A DNA stretch of 64,000 bases, taken from Buddleja alternifolia. Taxonomy: Eukaryota; Streptophyta; Magnoliopsida; Lamiales; Scrophulariaceae. The translations under genes were made by a program, and so were the position numbers. The notes beneath the pieces are model-generated. The model did no database searches and had not been told where the DNA came from. It worked only from the letters and a program-made list of their open reading frames with translations. Location of the stretch: the NCBI GenBank assembly GCA_019426215.1, contig CM033397.1, forward strand, positions 26,786,480 through 26,850,479, in the 5' to 3' direction. Positions 33,909 to 43,893 of the stretch are shown one piece after another (within the stretch, counting starts at the first letter, position 1; every line of letters starts with the position of its first letter).

Positions 33909-35094
33909 TCAATATTCAATCAAATACTCACCCAACTCAACAGCCCATTTTACAAGTCTTCCAGACGCATCTGGCTTAGCCAAGATCTGTTTCAAAGGTT
34001 GGTTCGTTAGAACTACGATGTGATGCGATTGGAAGTAGGGACGTAATTTCTTCGCAGCAGTGATCAATGCAAGTGCCCATTTCTCAATCACAAGATAGTT
34101 CTTCTCTGCTCCTTGTAGCATCTTGCTAATGTAGTAAACAGGACGATTTTCAGATTCAATTTCATGAGCTAGAACAGCACTAATCGCTTCTTCGGAAATT
34201 GCTAAATATAAGAGGAGATCTTCTCCCAAGATAGGCTTCATCAATAGAGGTGGCGAGGATAGATAGTTCTTCAGTTCGAGGAACGCTTTTTCGCATTCCT
34301 CACTCCATTTAAAAAATTTTATATTTCGAAGTGTCTTGAAGAAGTGCAATCCTTTATCCGCACTTCGTGAAATGAAACGATTCAGGCTAGCCATATGACC
34401 TGTGAGCCTTTGAACGTCTTTTATCGTTCGAGGTGAAGGTATATCCAAGATTGCTCGAATCATTTCCGGATTAGCCTCAATACCGCGCTGGGTAACCATA
34501 AATCCAAAGAATTTTCCTCCTCTTACTCCGAAAGTGCATTTGTGGGGTTTGAACTTCATGCCATATCTATTCATAATCTCAAACGAACGTTTCAGATGAT
34601 CCAAGTGATCAGTTTCGCTCGTGCTCTTTACGAGCATATCATCAACGTATACCTCCATGGTTTTTCCAATCTCGCTTTTGAACATCATGTTCACGAGCCT
34701 TTGATACGTGGCACCTGAGTTCCGAAGACCAAAAGGCATGACTTTATAAAAATATACACCCTTCGATGTGATAAACGAAATCTTGTCACGATCTTCTTCT
34801 GCCATAAGTATTTGGTTAAAACCTTGGTAGGCATCCATCATGCTTAAGAGAGCACACCCAACTATAGAATCTACTAACAAATCTATTCGCTAGAGGATAA
34901 TGATCCCGAGGACAAGCTTTGTTTAGGTCCTTAAAATTTGTGCACATGCGCCATTTACCTTGAGCCTTTGGGACTAAAACTACATTAGCGAGCCACTCGG
35001 TGAAATGGATTTCATTAATGTATCCTACATCGAGAAGCTTATTCACCTCGGCCTCAATTATAGCATTTCGATTAGGTCCAAAATTCATTTTCTT
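33909..35094 (-). pseudogene. gypsy reverse transcriptase and RNase H (element D), one main frameshift
   Basis: Bases 35088-34816 give the RT start (VVLVPKAQGKWRMCTNFKDL, NKACPRDHYPL). A frameshift near 34880 leads to the 323-codon frame 34880-33909 with MMDAYQGFNQI, FGLRNSGATYQRLVN, the catalytic YVDDMLVKS, FKPHKCTFGV, HMASLNRFISRSAD and the linked RNase H (LLLYLAISEEAISAVLAHE, RPVYYISKMLQGAE). Both halves match Ty3/gypsy RT. Confidence 0.9.
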
Positions 35095-35458
35095 TTATTT
35101 AACTCGCTTTGCTTCTAGATCGATGTTTAGCCGATGAACAATGACTTCGGGGCTTATGCTCTTAAAGTCTGATGCAGTCCAAGCAAAAATATCCTTGTGT
35201 TCCCTCAAAAAGCTTATCATCATCACTTTCCCTCAAAAAGCTTATCATCATCACTTCGAGATTCGAGTCCATCTGTGACCCGATTCTTGTAGTTCTTTCT
35301 GAGTTTCCAGGTTCAAGTTCGATTACTTTGTGATCCGATGGTTCGATGCAAGTGTCCTCCATTTTCTGTTTCTTGGTTGGTTCTGGATCGTAATTCGGAA
35401 TTTCAACAGTAGATGTTAGCTTCTTTGGTTTTTTTAGGTTTCTTTATTGAGCCTCGTC

Positions 35459-35956
35459 TTAGAGAAGTGGTGTAGCACTCTTGTGCCATAGCTTGAATGC
35501 ATCTAACTTGTCCGATCCCCGCCTTTGTCCGAATTTCATTTTCAAATGAGGTGTGGATACCACAGCTCCAAATAAATTTAAGCCTGGTCGCCCCAGGATT
35601 ACGTTGTAAGCAAACGGAGCGTCTACGATAAGAAATTTTATCAGCACTATTTTTCTTGTGGGTTCGTTACCCAACGATGCTAGGAGGTCAATTGTTCCAA
35701 TGGGAGTGATCTCAGAGCCTCCAAATCCAACTAGAGGCGTAGTAACAGGATGAAGACGTTTTGTATCAAAATTCATCTTACGAAGTACACTTAAGAGCAT
35801 GATATCAGCCGAACTGCCATTATCAACGAGTACTTTATGTACTGCAAAATTCGCGATATCCATCTTGATTACCATGGGATCGTTTTGTGGACCGAAAACT
35901 CCCTCGTAATCATCATCCCCAAAACTGATACGTTCCCCACTCGAATGCACAGTCAT
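35459..35956 (-). pseudogene. gypsy aspartic protease (element D)
   Basis: An open frame of 165 codons with VHKVLVDNGSSADIMLLSVL (DNGSS is the active-site motif), then ITPIGTIDLLASLG and PFAYNVILGRPGLN, the C-terminal signature of Ty3/gypsy proteases. It sits between gag and RT. Bases 35095-35458, which joined it to RT, are frameshifted and contain a tandem duplication (about 35197-35250, CCCTCAAAAAGCTTATCATC twice). Confidence 0.85.
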
Positions 35957-36057
35957 GATGCGTAATGTCGGAGCTCTTCGCTATTGCGCTTTTAATTCTC
36001 TTTTGTACTTTTTGCGAGCATTATGAGAGTCCCCATTTGTAGGATCGCCAGCTATTG

Positions 36058-36493
36058 TTATAATTTCTCCATGAAGAGGTAAGTTGTTATCTGCCTTATT
36101 TGCCTCTTTATGGTATTAATCTCGACGTTTATTACGTCGTTTTTCGTCCCTGTGACCTCGAGTGTGGTAATCATCCCTCCTTCGATAATCATCTCGGCCA
36201 CGATCTCGAGAACGACTTCGATCTCATCTACCTTGTCGTTCTGGAGATTTAGGCATCCCTTGTCTCTCTTGAGCTTTACGATCAATGAACTGTTGCAAGT
36301 ATCCTTGCTTGATCAACCTCTCAATTTCATCCTTCCACTGGAAGCATTCTTCGGTATCATAGACCGTGTCTTTGTGGAATCTGCAATATTTGTTAGGGTT
36401 CTTCTTCCTGGCCCCTTCCTTCACGGGACGTGGCCCTATCAGCCTGTCCTTGTTCTCAATGGCCAATAGTGCTTGTCCTCTTGAGGTGTTCAA
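36058..36493 (-). pseudogene. gag C-terminal segment (element D)
   Basis: Contains CRFHKDTVYDTEECFQWKDE, a Cys-His-Cys segment that in Tat gag proteins stands where the zinc knuckle is in others, followed by IERLIKQGYLQQFI and an Arg-rich tail rich in RD dipeptides. It follows the main gag ORF after one TGA at 36527 and a frame change. Confidence 0.75.
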
Positions 36494-36526
36494 CGGTGTG
36501 TAGTTCTCAAACCTCGTATAACGAGG

Positions 36527-37642
36527 TCAACCATGTTTGTCCAAGCGATCATTCCTTGAACTCTGATTCTTCTCTGGGGTTTTGTCTTTCAGCTGCTTTT
36601 GGACCCTCCGCTCCTCTCTCTTCAGCTCGTTCATTTCCACAGCATAGACATATTTTTGAGCTATAACCATGAGCTCCTCCATGTCGAAAGGTCGATCCCG
36701 TATCAATGCATCAGCAAAAGGTCCCATTTTCAACGCATTTATCATTAAGTTGATTTTAATCTCATTTGTTAACCCTTGCACATCAAGAGCCTCGTCATTA
36801 AAATGATCTACGAAAGACCATAAACTCTCCTCGTCCTTCTGTCGTATACCAAACAAGTGAGTTAGAGAATTCACATATTTGCGTTTACTAGAAACATGGT
36901 ACTCAAATTTTCGCATAAAATGGGTGTAATTTGTGATGCTCCCAGTGGCCAGATGTTTAAACCACTCCTGAGCTCGACCCGTAAGGGTCGTCAGAAAAAT
37001 TCTACTATTTAGAGCATCAGATAAGTTGTGCATCATCATCAAATTTTCATACGCGATTACATGCGTTTTGGGATTTGCCGACCCTTCATACTTTGGAAGG
37101 TCGGAAATACGAAAGTTCCCCAAAGATTCCGACAAAATTTCTTCATAAAAGGGAGAGTTTTTCCTTTGGAGGGCTGACACAGGCCGGAAGACCTTTTTCG
37201 GTATGTTGGGTGAATCACACACCTCTTCATGCTCTTTGTTTTTGCCTTTGTAACCCTCACGAAGTGAGTGGATATGGCTTTCATTCTCCCTTTCGGAGTG
37301 TTTCTCCCGATTATCACCTGATGCCTCGATGTCTTGATCCTTCCGAGCCTTATCCGTTTGTGGAATGGGCTGATGGAAGAGCTTACAAGGCATAACAGGA
37401 TCGGGGTTAATTGGTATGTGTGGCGTAGCCGAAGCGTTAGCCAAGTATTCTTGTAGAGCTCGTTGAGCATATTCTTGCATCTTCTGTTGGAATAGCTCGT
37501 GAGTCATAGTTATGACGGGTTCGTCACCCTTAGGTTCGTCACCTAGTTCAAATCCCGAAGGTGGGTCCACCTCGGGATTGAGTATGAGATGTGTTGCATC
37601 GCCTTGTAGTGTCTTGTTCTTGCGGTTGCTCGGTTCTTCCAT
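36527..37642 (-). CDS. gag polyprotein of element D, main part (371 codons, open)
   Basis: Begins at the first ATG after the primer site (MEEPSNRKNKTLQGD), 60 bases inside the LTR. The N-terminal third is Gln/Glu-rich (FQQKMQEYAQRALQEYL); the middle is hydrophilic. From about residue 190 comes the Ty3/gypsy gag core (KYEGSANPKTHVIAYENLMM, TLTGRAQEWFKHL, FEYHVSSKRKYVNSLTHLFG, QKDEESLWSFVDHFNDEAL). This is the only long intact ORF of the element. It would form the particle shell. The open frame ends at a TGA just before the basic/zinc segment, so even this gag is shortened. Confidence 0.85.
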   Translation of the reverse strand: MEEPSNRKNKTLQGDATHLILNPEVDPPSGFELGDEPKGDEPVITMTHELFQQKMQEYAQRALQEYLANASATPHIPINPDPVMPCKLFHQPIPQTDKARKDQDIEASGDNREKHSERENESHIHSLREGYKGKNKEHEEVCDSPNIPKKVFRPVSALQRKNSPFYEEILSESLGNFRISDLPKYEGSANPKTHVIAYENLMMMHNLSDALNSRIFLTTLTGRAQEWFKHLATGSITNYTHFMRKFEYHVSSKRKYVNSLTHLFGIRQKDEESLWSFVDHFNDEALDVQGLTNEIKINLMINALKMGPFADALIRDRPFDMEELMVIAQKYVYAVEMNELKREERRVQKQLKDKTPEKNQSSRNDRLDKHG

Positions 37643-37687
37643 TGCTTGAGTTCGAACTGGTTCAGCGAAGCTAAGTAGACGTTCCCA

Positions 37688-37701
37688 CTGACGGCGCCAA
37701 C
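37688..37701 (-). promoter_or_regulatory. primer binding site of element D
   Basis: Minus strand AGTTGGCGCCGTCAGTGGGA directly after the LTR end. The TTGGCGCCGT core is the common primer site of Tat and Athila gypsy elements. Confidence 0.78.
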
Positions 37702-38230
37702 TGATCTGGGTCGTATCTCGGAGAACCTACAATACAACTCAAAACAGTCGAGGTTCGGATAGGACCAGACCCGGAGTTATACAGATTATAGACTGCACTC
37801 AATAATAGAGCTGTCTACGTACTTCAAATGAGATCAAGTCTAACGTAGTTCAATTCGTTAATAGAGTCCTAACATAAACCTCGTATTTATAAGTGGGTCT
37901 ACTCAGAATCTAGCTCGAAGTTTGTAGCTCGGAGCTACAGTGAATTTTGTGGACAGTGATTGTGTCCCCTTCTTTGGGTGCCCGTGAGTGTATTTATAGC
38001 TGACAACGTGTACGAACATATGGATGACCTTTGCATTCCCTCAGATCAAAACACTTGGCGACATCGGAGGGCTATTATAACTAGGGTCGTGGGTGACCCG
38101 AGTACGGAGTACAGGTCTCGTTCTTAGTATGGGCCGCACCTCGATTTTGGGCTCCATTTGCATTTGGGCTTGTACTTTTCTACTTTGGGCCTTTTCAATA
38201 TATGTTAAATTTATATGCCCGGGCATATCA
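37702..38230 (-). repeat. 5' LTR of element D (529 bp)
   Basis: Colinear with 27546-28092. The hairpin stem (38076-38084 and 38091-38099) has one mismatch here (ACTAGGGTC). Next to the TSD GCGTA at 38231. Confidence 0.92.
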
Positions 38231-38235
38231 GCGTA

Positions 38236-39184
38236 CTTTAGACTCATTAATTTATTGATTAGTTCAGCTTCTTTTATGGTAAGCCGTGATTAGTAGGATT
38301 ATTACTTAAAACTAACTCAGCTAATTGCATATTTTTAAATCACACTATTGATTAGGAATGCAACAGAAGAAGAAAGAACTTTTTAGCTTAATATCATCAA
38401 TATTTTCTAGTTAACTTACTGAATGCTTATGCGTTGTTTAGCTTTTAACTTGTTTATTTATTAGTTTAGTTGATTAAATATTGAGTAATGATGTTTTATG
38501 TTTTAATTTTGGAATAACTTAGTTAAAGTGGGCCAAATACCCCATATGTCAGTGCTCTTGCTCTTGTAACTAGGAGGATATTGTTCAATGTTTTGGCTTC
38601 ATTGATTCTTTAACTTGATTATCTACATTACTTCGTTAGTCGGTGTGTTGAGTACATTACATTGACTAATGTATGATTTAATATTAGCATTTACTAGACT
38701 AGAGTACTCATGACCATAGTAGAGAGAAAATGCAGTCACTTAGGTTTCTGTCTAGTCAATCCTTCAAGTATTCAAAAGTTAGAACTCAAATAGAAACATA
38801 ATACTATATAAGTGACTTTGTTACTCTTCATTATTCACAGATAGTATTTAGTTGATTAAATATGAGGATTTATGCATGGAAAAGAGATATGGGTTGATTT
38901 AGAGATGAATTATATGATTAATTGTGGTGCTCTTTTTATCTTCTTCTTTTAATGGATAAATAAATATAAGTAATTAACTTTATGTAACTCTACATCTATC
39001 TGATTATTATCTATATCTAATTTTATTTTAAGTCCTAATGCAATTATACATCTAATCGTTGTGGATACTTAAAATTTATTTTTATTATTTGTTTTTGGCT
39101 CTTTTGCTATTAAAAAGTTAAATCAGATAAGGATTGTTTGGGTATGTCAAAAGTTTCAAAAACAACTCGTACTTTTATGAAGTT
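38236..39184. other. interior of the split solo LTR, no gene
   Basis: AT-rich continuation of the chromovirus-type solo LTR to the right of element D. No ORF above 60 codons, no repeat or RNA gene recognised. Confidence 0.5.
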
Positions 39185-39348
39185 TGGTACCAAGATTTAA
39201 TACCTCGGTTGTGAGACTATTATTGTCATTTTTATGAAGTTTGGTACCAAAATTAGTCCCATAACTCACGAAAAAAATAACTTTGGTACCAAACTTCATA
39301 AAAATGACAATAATAGTCTCACAACCGAGGTATTAAATCTTGGTACCA
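39185..39348. repeat. perfect 67-bp inverted repeat with 30-bp spacer
   Basis: Left arm 39185-39251 (starts TGGTACCAAGATTTAATACC) is the exact reverse complement of right arm 39282-39348. The spacer 39252-39281 contains AATTAGTCCCATAACTCACG. The right arm is part of the long-TIR element; the left arm is therefore an inverted duplication of its end. The absence of any mismatch points to a recent origin or correction. Confidence 0.9.
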
Positions 39349-40181
39349 GTGTCGATATCGGGGTAATAAATTTACAAAAATTTCGATGAAAATTTCAAGG
39401 GTATTCAGAATTTCGGTTTCGATTTTAAAGATATCATGAAAATTTATAGAAATATTTGAAAATTTACAATGAAACTTTGTGTAACTTTAAATATCATAAT
39501 TATTCATTTTTTACATTAATAACATTTAATGTATAATATAAGCATAATGAATCTTGTTGAATAGAATGACTAAAACCTGCTGTGAAAAATATGAAATAAT
39601 GGTAGTAAAATAATAGTCAAATATCATCAGAACTTCATTAAAATAAAATGTACCACCATTTTAGTAAAAATCATTATTCAAAACCAACAACAAGCTTGTA
39701 AGAGGATTTTTATGAGATCTTATTTAAATAATTTTTGTGTTCAGACCCAGATTTTTATTAACTTATTGCCTAATATCACTTTCAGATGCATATTTAAATT
39801 TATTGCTTATTGATTTACATATTTGATCATTTATTATCTTTTCTTTTAATATGAATGATCATTTAACCTAATTTTTAACTAGAATATTTAAAAAAATAAA
39901 ATAATAAATATTATTTTAAATTTTGGAAATTTCGGGTTTCGGTCAAAATTTCGAGAAATTTCGGTTTTAGTCGAAATTTTGGAATATATTCTGCAAACTT
40001 GGATCGAAAGTAGGATTTCGCTTCGGAGGCCTTGAAAACCCGATTTCAACCGAAATTTAAGACCCTGCTCATAACTCAACTTAACTTTACAAAGTTAGTC
40101 CCACCGTCAACTACGAACGGAAAAGAAGCACATGGCCGATAAATCTGAACCCCCCTCCCCGCCCCCCCCCCCCTCCCCCTC

Positions 40182-40532
40182 TTGACCCCCAAAAAACAAA
40201 CTCCCTCCTTTCAGATACACAAAAATCCCAACTTCAAATCTTCCCAAACTTTAATGAAGATCCAAATGTTCCTCCTCCTCTCCGAGTACACAATTTCAAC
40301 CCTCAAAACAGGAGTTTTAGCCTGCATATTGTTGATCCTACGCAATAATCCCGTAATTATAGCCTTTGACCTTGCACACATATGTCTATCCACCCAAGCG
40401 AAATACGCACAAATGAAATACGCACAACCACCTCCATTCATAGAGTTCGAACAGGTCTTGAACCTTCTACTCAGATTATCATATGTCCACGAAGTATTCA
40501 TTATTGGTGGGTTTCCACAAATGCAAGGCTAG
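40182..40532 (+). other. 116-codon ORF inside the long-TIR element, possibly a captured fragment
   Basis: Sequence between the TIRs is unlike the surrounding AT-rich DNA (C-rich 40140-40190). The plus ORF has a hydrophobic stretch (TGVLACILLILRNNPVIIAF) that could be a membrane segment; a 96-codon minus ORF overlaps it. I do not recognise either protein. Mutator-like elements can carry host gene fragments, which is the only reason to note it. Confidence 0.25.
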
Positions 40533-40572
40533 TCGTGCATCCCTGTTTGTTGTATTGATGAAGATGCAACCA

Positions 40573-40591
40573 TGTGTGTGTGTGTGTGTGT
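40573..40591. repeat. TG microsatellite
   Basis: (TG)n of about 19 bases followed by imperfect TGTGTG runs to 40625. Confidence 0.85.
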
Positions 40592-41439
40592 TTTGTGCCT
40601 GTAGTGTGTGTTTGTGCATGTGTTTGACTTTGACCTTAAATATAAATAAAAGGAGTTCGGTACTTGGTATCCCTCAATCCAACTCCATCCTTTTATTTCT
40701 CTCCAAATCATATTGTTACAGTTGGGTCCGAGGGGGGTGGGGTGTCAGATTTAACTGTCAAAGTTGTTTTTTCAGTCCATAATTGACGGTGGGACTAACT
40801 ATTTAAAGTTAAGTTGAGTTATGGGACTATTATTGTCATTTCAATAAGTTTGGTACTAAAGTTGTTTTTTCGTGAGTTATAGGACTAGTTTTGTAATTTT
40901 CTCTACACCATCATAAGATCTCAGGGACCACTATGAATGCCTCTAGTACTTTTCTGAGGCAAATTCGATGGTTGCCACCTCTAGAATCTTTCACTAACAA
41001 TCAAGTGTTATGTATTATCAACTTTCCTTACTTATTGGTGATTGTTGCATCGTTTGATTGTTGTCATAAAATCATGAACATGAATCTTGAGATTCATATA
41101 TTATGATGTTAATACATAATCCCACACTTACACACACTGCACTTATTGGGCTTAGTAGCTCACCAGTCGTTTCTCCCCTTCCGCAATATAAATATGAAGA
41201 TTGTTGAAGAACAATGTGACTTATGTAGGATCACGAATTCATTACTTAGGTATCGTAAATGGAGGTATTAAATGATTTAATTGAGATCATATTCACTTAG
41301 ATTGATCTAAAAAAAAATGCATGTCATATCTTAGTTATTGTTTTGTACTTATAATTTTCGTAAAGTTCTAAACCATGTTAGTGGAATATTGGATGGTTTT
41401 GGTTATTCGATTACTAGGAAGGTGAAATAGGGTGTGACA

Positions 41440-41995
41440 TGATTTTATCATGAAGTACTAATAAATTATATATTTTATTATGTATATAGTCAAAAATTAC
41501 TTCTTCTTTTTTTAATGTTAATTATTTATTAAAGTTGAGATCTTGACCGCTTGGTCGGCGAATGCGGACTTCCTAAAACACCCCTATGTCCTTTACTAAT
41601 TATTAGGAGTTAAAGGGACTTAAATGGTGAATCTCCTCAACCATTACGCCACGTTCCAAAATTGCAAAAACTGTTTAATACACACCAATTTCTCTTCGAA
41701 TAATTATCCAATTTCACTTTCCTTTTTTCTTTTCTTATAAACAAAGGTGAAGGGCACATGATTGGAGTTTGTTACCGGGTGATTTGCGGAAGAAAATGTC
41801 CAAAAATTGTCTTTGTTTCGGCCGCTTACTATTTTGTTGCAAGGAACAGAAAAAAAGATGGAGCATGATATTTGTTTAAAGGAAAAAAGGAGATGAAGCA
41901 AAACCATGCAAATCCGGTTAGTTTATACATGTCGGCAATGGGTAGCATCAATTTTTTCAATATGAGTTATATTTTATGCAATTATTTTTTGATAG
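41440..41995. mobile_element. spacer with a possible tRNA-derived SINE on the minus strand (about 41503-41662)
   Basis: The minus strand reads GTGGCGTAATGGTTGAGGAG (box-A-like), then about 100 bases later AAGCGGTCAAGATCTC (weak box-B-like), and ends in an A-rich tail (ATTAAAAAAAGAAGAAG). CAAAAATT and CCAAAATT lie outside the two ends as a possible imperfect TSD. The rest of 41663-41995 shows nothing recognisable. Confidence 0.3.
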
Positions 41996-42309
41996 TGTTA
42001 TATGCCCGGCGAGCCATCTGTTGGCTTAAATCACTGGAATATAAACGCTATGATAGTTTTGTCTTTCACATCATATCAAACCTATTGGTATTGTCTTTTT
42101 CGTAAACGGCTTATATAGTCTAAATAAAGATCTCTTTGAATTACACAGAGCTAGGGGAATGGTACGTAACTATAAGAACACTCTCGTGGGCTGTAATCCA
42201 TAAACCCCGTCTCAAGTCATGGAGACAATGAGATAAGGGATTTCATAGTCTCGCCAAAACTTGTCTGTATATGTCATTCTCAAACGGGAGAGTGTCTTGT
42301 TCCTTAGAT
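41996..42309 (+). repeat. left part of a copia-type LTR (H), interrupted by element F
   Basis: Starts TGTTATATGCCCGGCG, similar in style to the solo LTR at 16290 (TGTTAGAGTATATGCCC). No ORF. It runs into the TSD TTAGA of element F and should continue at 52494. Confidence 0.5.
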
Positions 42310-43632
42310 GATAAGCTTGAGTTTTATGTATTTTAGGGCCTGATAATTGATTGGTTTAGAGCCGATTATGAGTGATTTTTACCACTTGTGGCTTTGATTT
42401 GTGTGTAAAATGAGTACAGGGGTAAAATCATGACAATCGAGCGAAAGGGGCGGAAAAACATTATTTTGGGGAGAGTCTGCACTCAACGTTCATACGTGGA
42501 TAACTCAACGTTCGGGCGTGGCCACGTCATCAACGTTCGTACGTGAGGCATGTAACGTTCGAACATTGGCCCAGTCAACTCGCAGTCAACAACTTATGCC
42601 ACGTCACAATGTTCTAACGTGAAGGGGGTGACGTACGTACGTTGGAGTCGGTTGGACGAATTTTGGCAAGTCTTGATACCTAAGTCAACTAGGAGACTTG
42701 GGGGATCCTCTTCTATAAATACCTCCTCTTATAACAGCAATAGGGTTCGAAAATTTCAGCATTGGAAGAGATTTTGGAGCCAAAAAATGAGCAAGACGGA
42801 GAGAACGACGATTCTGCATCAATTCATCAATTCGTAATAGGGAAATTTTATTTCTAGATTATTTGTCTATGAATAATTCGATGTTTTTTATTGTTTTCCA
42901 AATTACAATTATGAACTAATTTTCCTTTAACTAGGGTCATGTGAAGGCCGAATTCATAAGTTGATATATATGAAGTAATTGTTCGTATTAATTCTATTAT
43001 TGCTTTGTGTGTTAATTTTGCACTTTTATTCCAATCATATGCTTGATCACCATATGCTTGCCAATTTGCCTAATCTATTCATTCGAGAGATATAGGTTAG
43101 GGTTCAAAGGAATTAGCACATCATTCGGAAAAAATAGTGGAATTGCCTTTAGAGATAGGTAGAGATTCCCGGGTGCTGTTAGCGGGATTTATCCGGCAAA
43201 ATTCTAGAACGTAAATGCATGGTTGTTGATTAGATTCTCGGATAGACATATTTAGAGAACCGTCAATCAGTCATAGGATTATTACAGCCGAGAGATCGGG
43301 TAGTAGTTAATAAAGGAATTTCCACCAAAGCAATATTAGTCAAATAATTCGAAGAATAATTCATATATATTCACCAATACATACGGTTGAAGCATGTGCC
43401 TTAGTTATTTTATCTCATAAGAATCCCAATCTAATTGTCAATTCTTGTTTCCAAATTTTCTTTTATTGTTAATACAATCGTAGTAAATTAATTTAATTTC
43501 AATTGCTTTAAATTCTGTCCATCGAAAATACGAGTCTCTGTGGGTTCGACATCCCGGACTTAAAAATCCACTTTATTATTACACACGACCAGTCCACTTG
43601 CTGTTTCAAACACGTAAGGATTTTTCGTGTCA
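42310..43632 (+). repeat. 5' LTR of element F (1323 bp)
   Basis: TGATAAGCTTGAG to TTTTCGTGTCA. TATAAATA at 42714-42721. Six palindromic-word copies in U3 (42485-42642). Blocks near 43020-43400 align with the element C LTR (22260-22640). Confidence 0.9.
42485..42642. repeat. six AACGTTCGAACGTT-type words in the U3 of element F
   Basis: Copies at 42485-42497, 42507-42519, 42532-42544, 42554-42569, 42608-42620, and ACGTACGTACGT at 42631-42642. Each varies around a palindromic centre TTCGAA, TTCGTA or GTACGTAC. The last copy ends 72 bases before the TATA box. Confidence 0.88.
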
Positions 43633-43636
43633 AGTT

Positions 43637-43654
43637 TTTGGCGCCATTGCCGGG
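43637..43654 (+). promoter_or_regulatory. primer binding site of element F
   Basis: TTTTGGCGCCATTGCCGGGG shortly after the LTR end. TGGCGCCATTGCCGGGGA is the usual Athila primer site region. Confidence 0.85.
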
Positions 43655-43893
43655 GACTTGTTTTATTTTAGTTTAAGTTTTTATTGCAATTTCTAGCTTT
43701 AAATTTTTTGTATTATTGTTATTTATTCTTTTTACTTTTTATTTTTATTTTCTGGCTTTAGACTTCTGTGGTTTGCTTCTTTGTTTCGAGCAGGTTGATC
43801 TTTTGGTGAATGACCCAAGCCTCATGAGAGGTTTTAGAGGAATTTGATCCCGAGATCGAGCATACGTCTCGTGCAAACCAGAGAAATTGAGCT

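Larger units (their letters stand above)
27541..38235 (-). mobile_element. Tat-lineage Ty3/gypsy retrotransposon D
   Basis: Element 27546-38230 with TSD GCGTA (27541-27545, 38231-38235). Minus-strand order: 5' LTR 38230-37702, primer site, gag, protease, RT-RNase H, an additional archaeal-type RNase H, integrase, then a 3.8-kb region with a gene on the opposite (plus) strand, polypurine tract and 3' LTR 28092-27546. The second RNase H domain and an antisense gene between integrase and 3' LTR are hallmarks of the Tat lineage (Ogre/Retand/Grande). Full-length structure, but stops and frameshifts break most pol ORFs. By eye the LTRs differ at roughly one base in ten to fifteen, mostly transitions. 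Confidence 0.92.
39245..40905. mobile_element. long-TIR DNA element (Mutator-like?), with an internal insertion
   Basis: The right end (40782-40905) reverse complemented reads TAGTCCTATAACTCACGAAA, then ACAATAATAGTCCCATAACT, then GACGGTGGGACTAAC-type blocks. The left end has the same blocks at 39255-39317 and 40068-40113, separated by 750 bp of inserted DNA (39318-40067). The inserted piece is rich in AAATTTCGG motifs. TIRs exceed 100 bp. No transposase domain and no clear TSD, because the left flank was rebuilt by the inverted duplication. Confidence 0.55.
27049..41444 (+). mobile_element. solo LTR of a chromovirus-like (Tekay/Del type) gypsy element, split by later insertions
   Basis: Begins TGTAACACCC (27054) and ends GGGTGTGACA (41439), complementary termini typical of Tekay/Del LTRs. 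The pentamer TGATT lies directly outside both ends (27049-27053 and 41440-41444). Element D (TSD GCGTA) interrupts it at 27545/38236, and a long-TIR element lies at about 39250-40905. Without these the LTR is roughly 2.0 kb. The blocks GGGACTGCGTT and GGACTAAATTGGAAATTTC near 27240-27285 are also typical of such LTRs. No internal region is attached, hence solo. Confidence 0.78.

Noticed and set aside
36110..36469. 119-codon plus-strand ORF in element D
   Set aside because: Shadow of gag on the minus strand; no domain.
39347..40067. hAT-type element with CAGTGTCG and GACCCTG ends
   Set aside because: Ends look hAT-like, but no 8-bp target duplication (CTTGGTAC against CTCATAAC) and no transposase.
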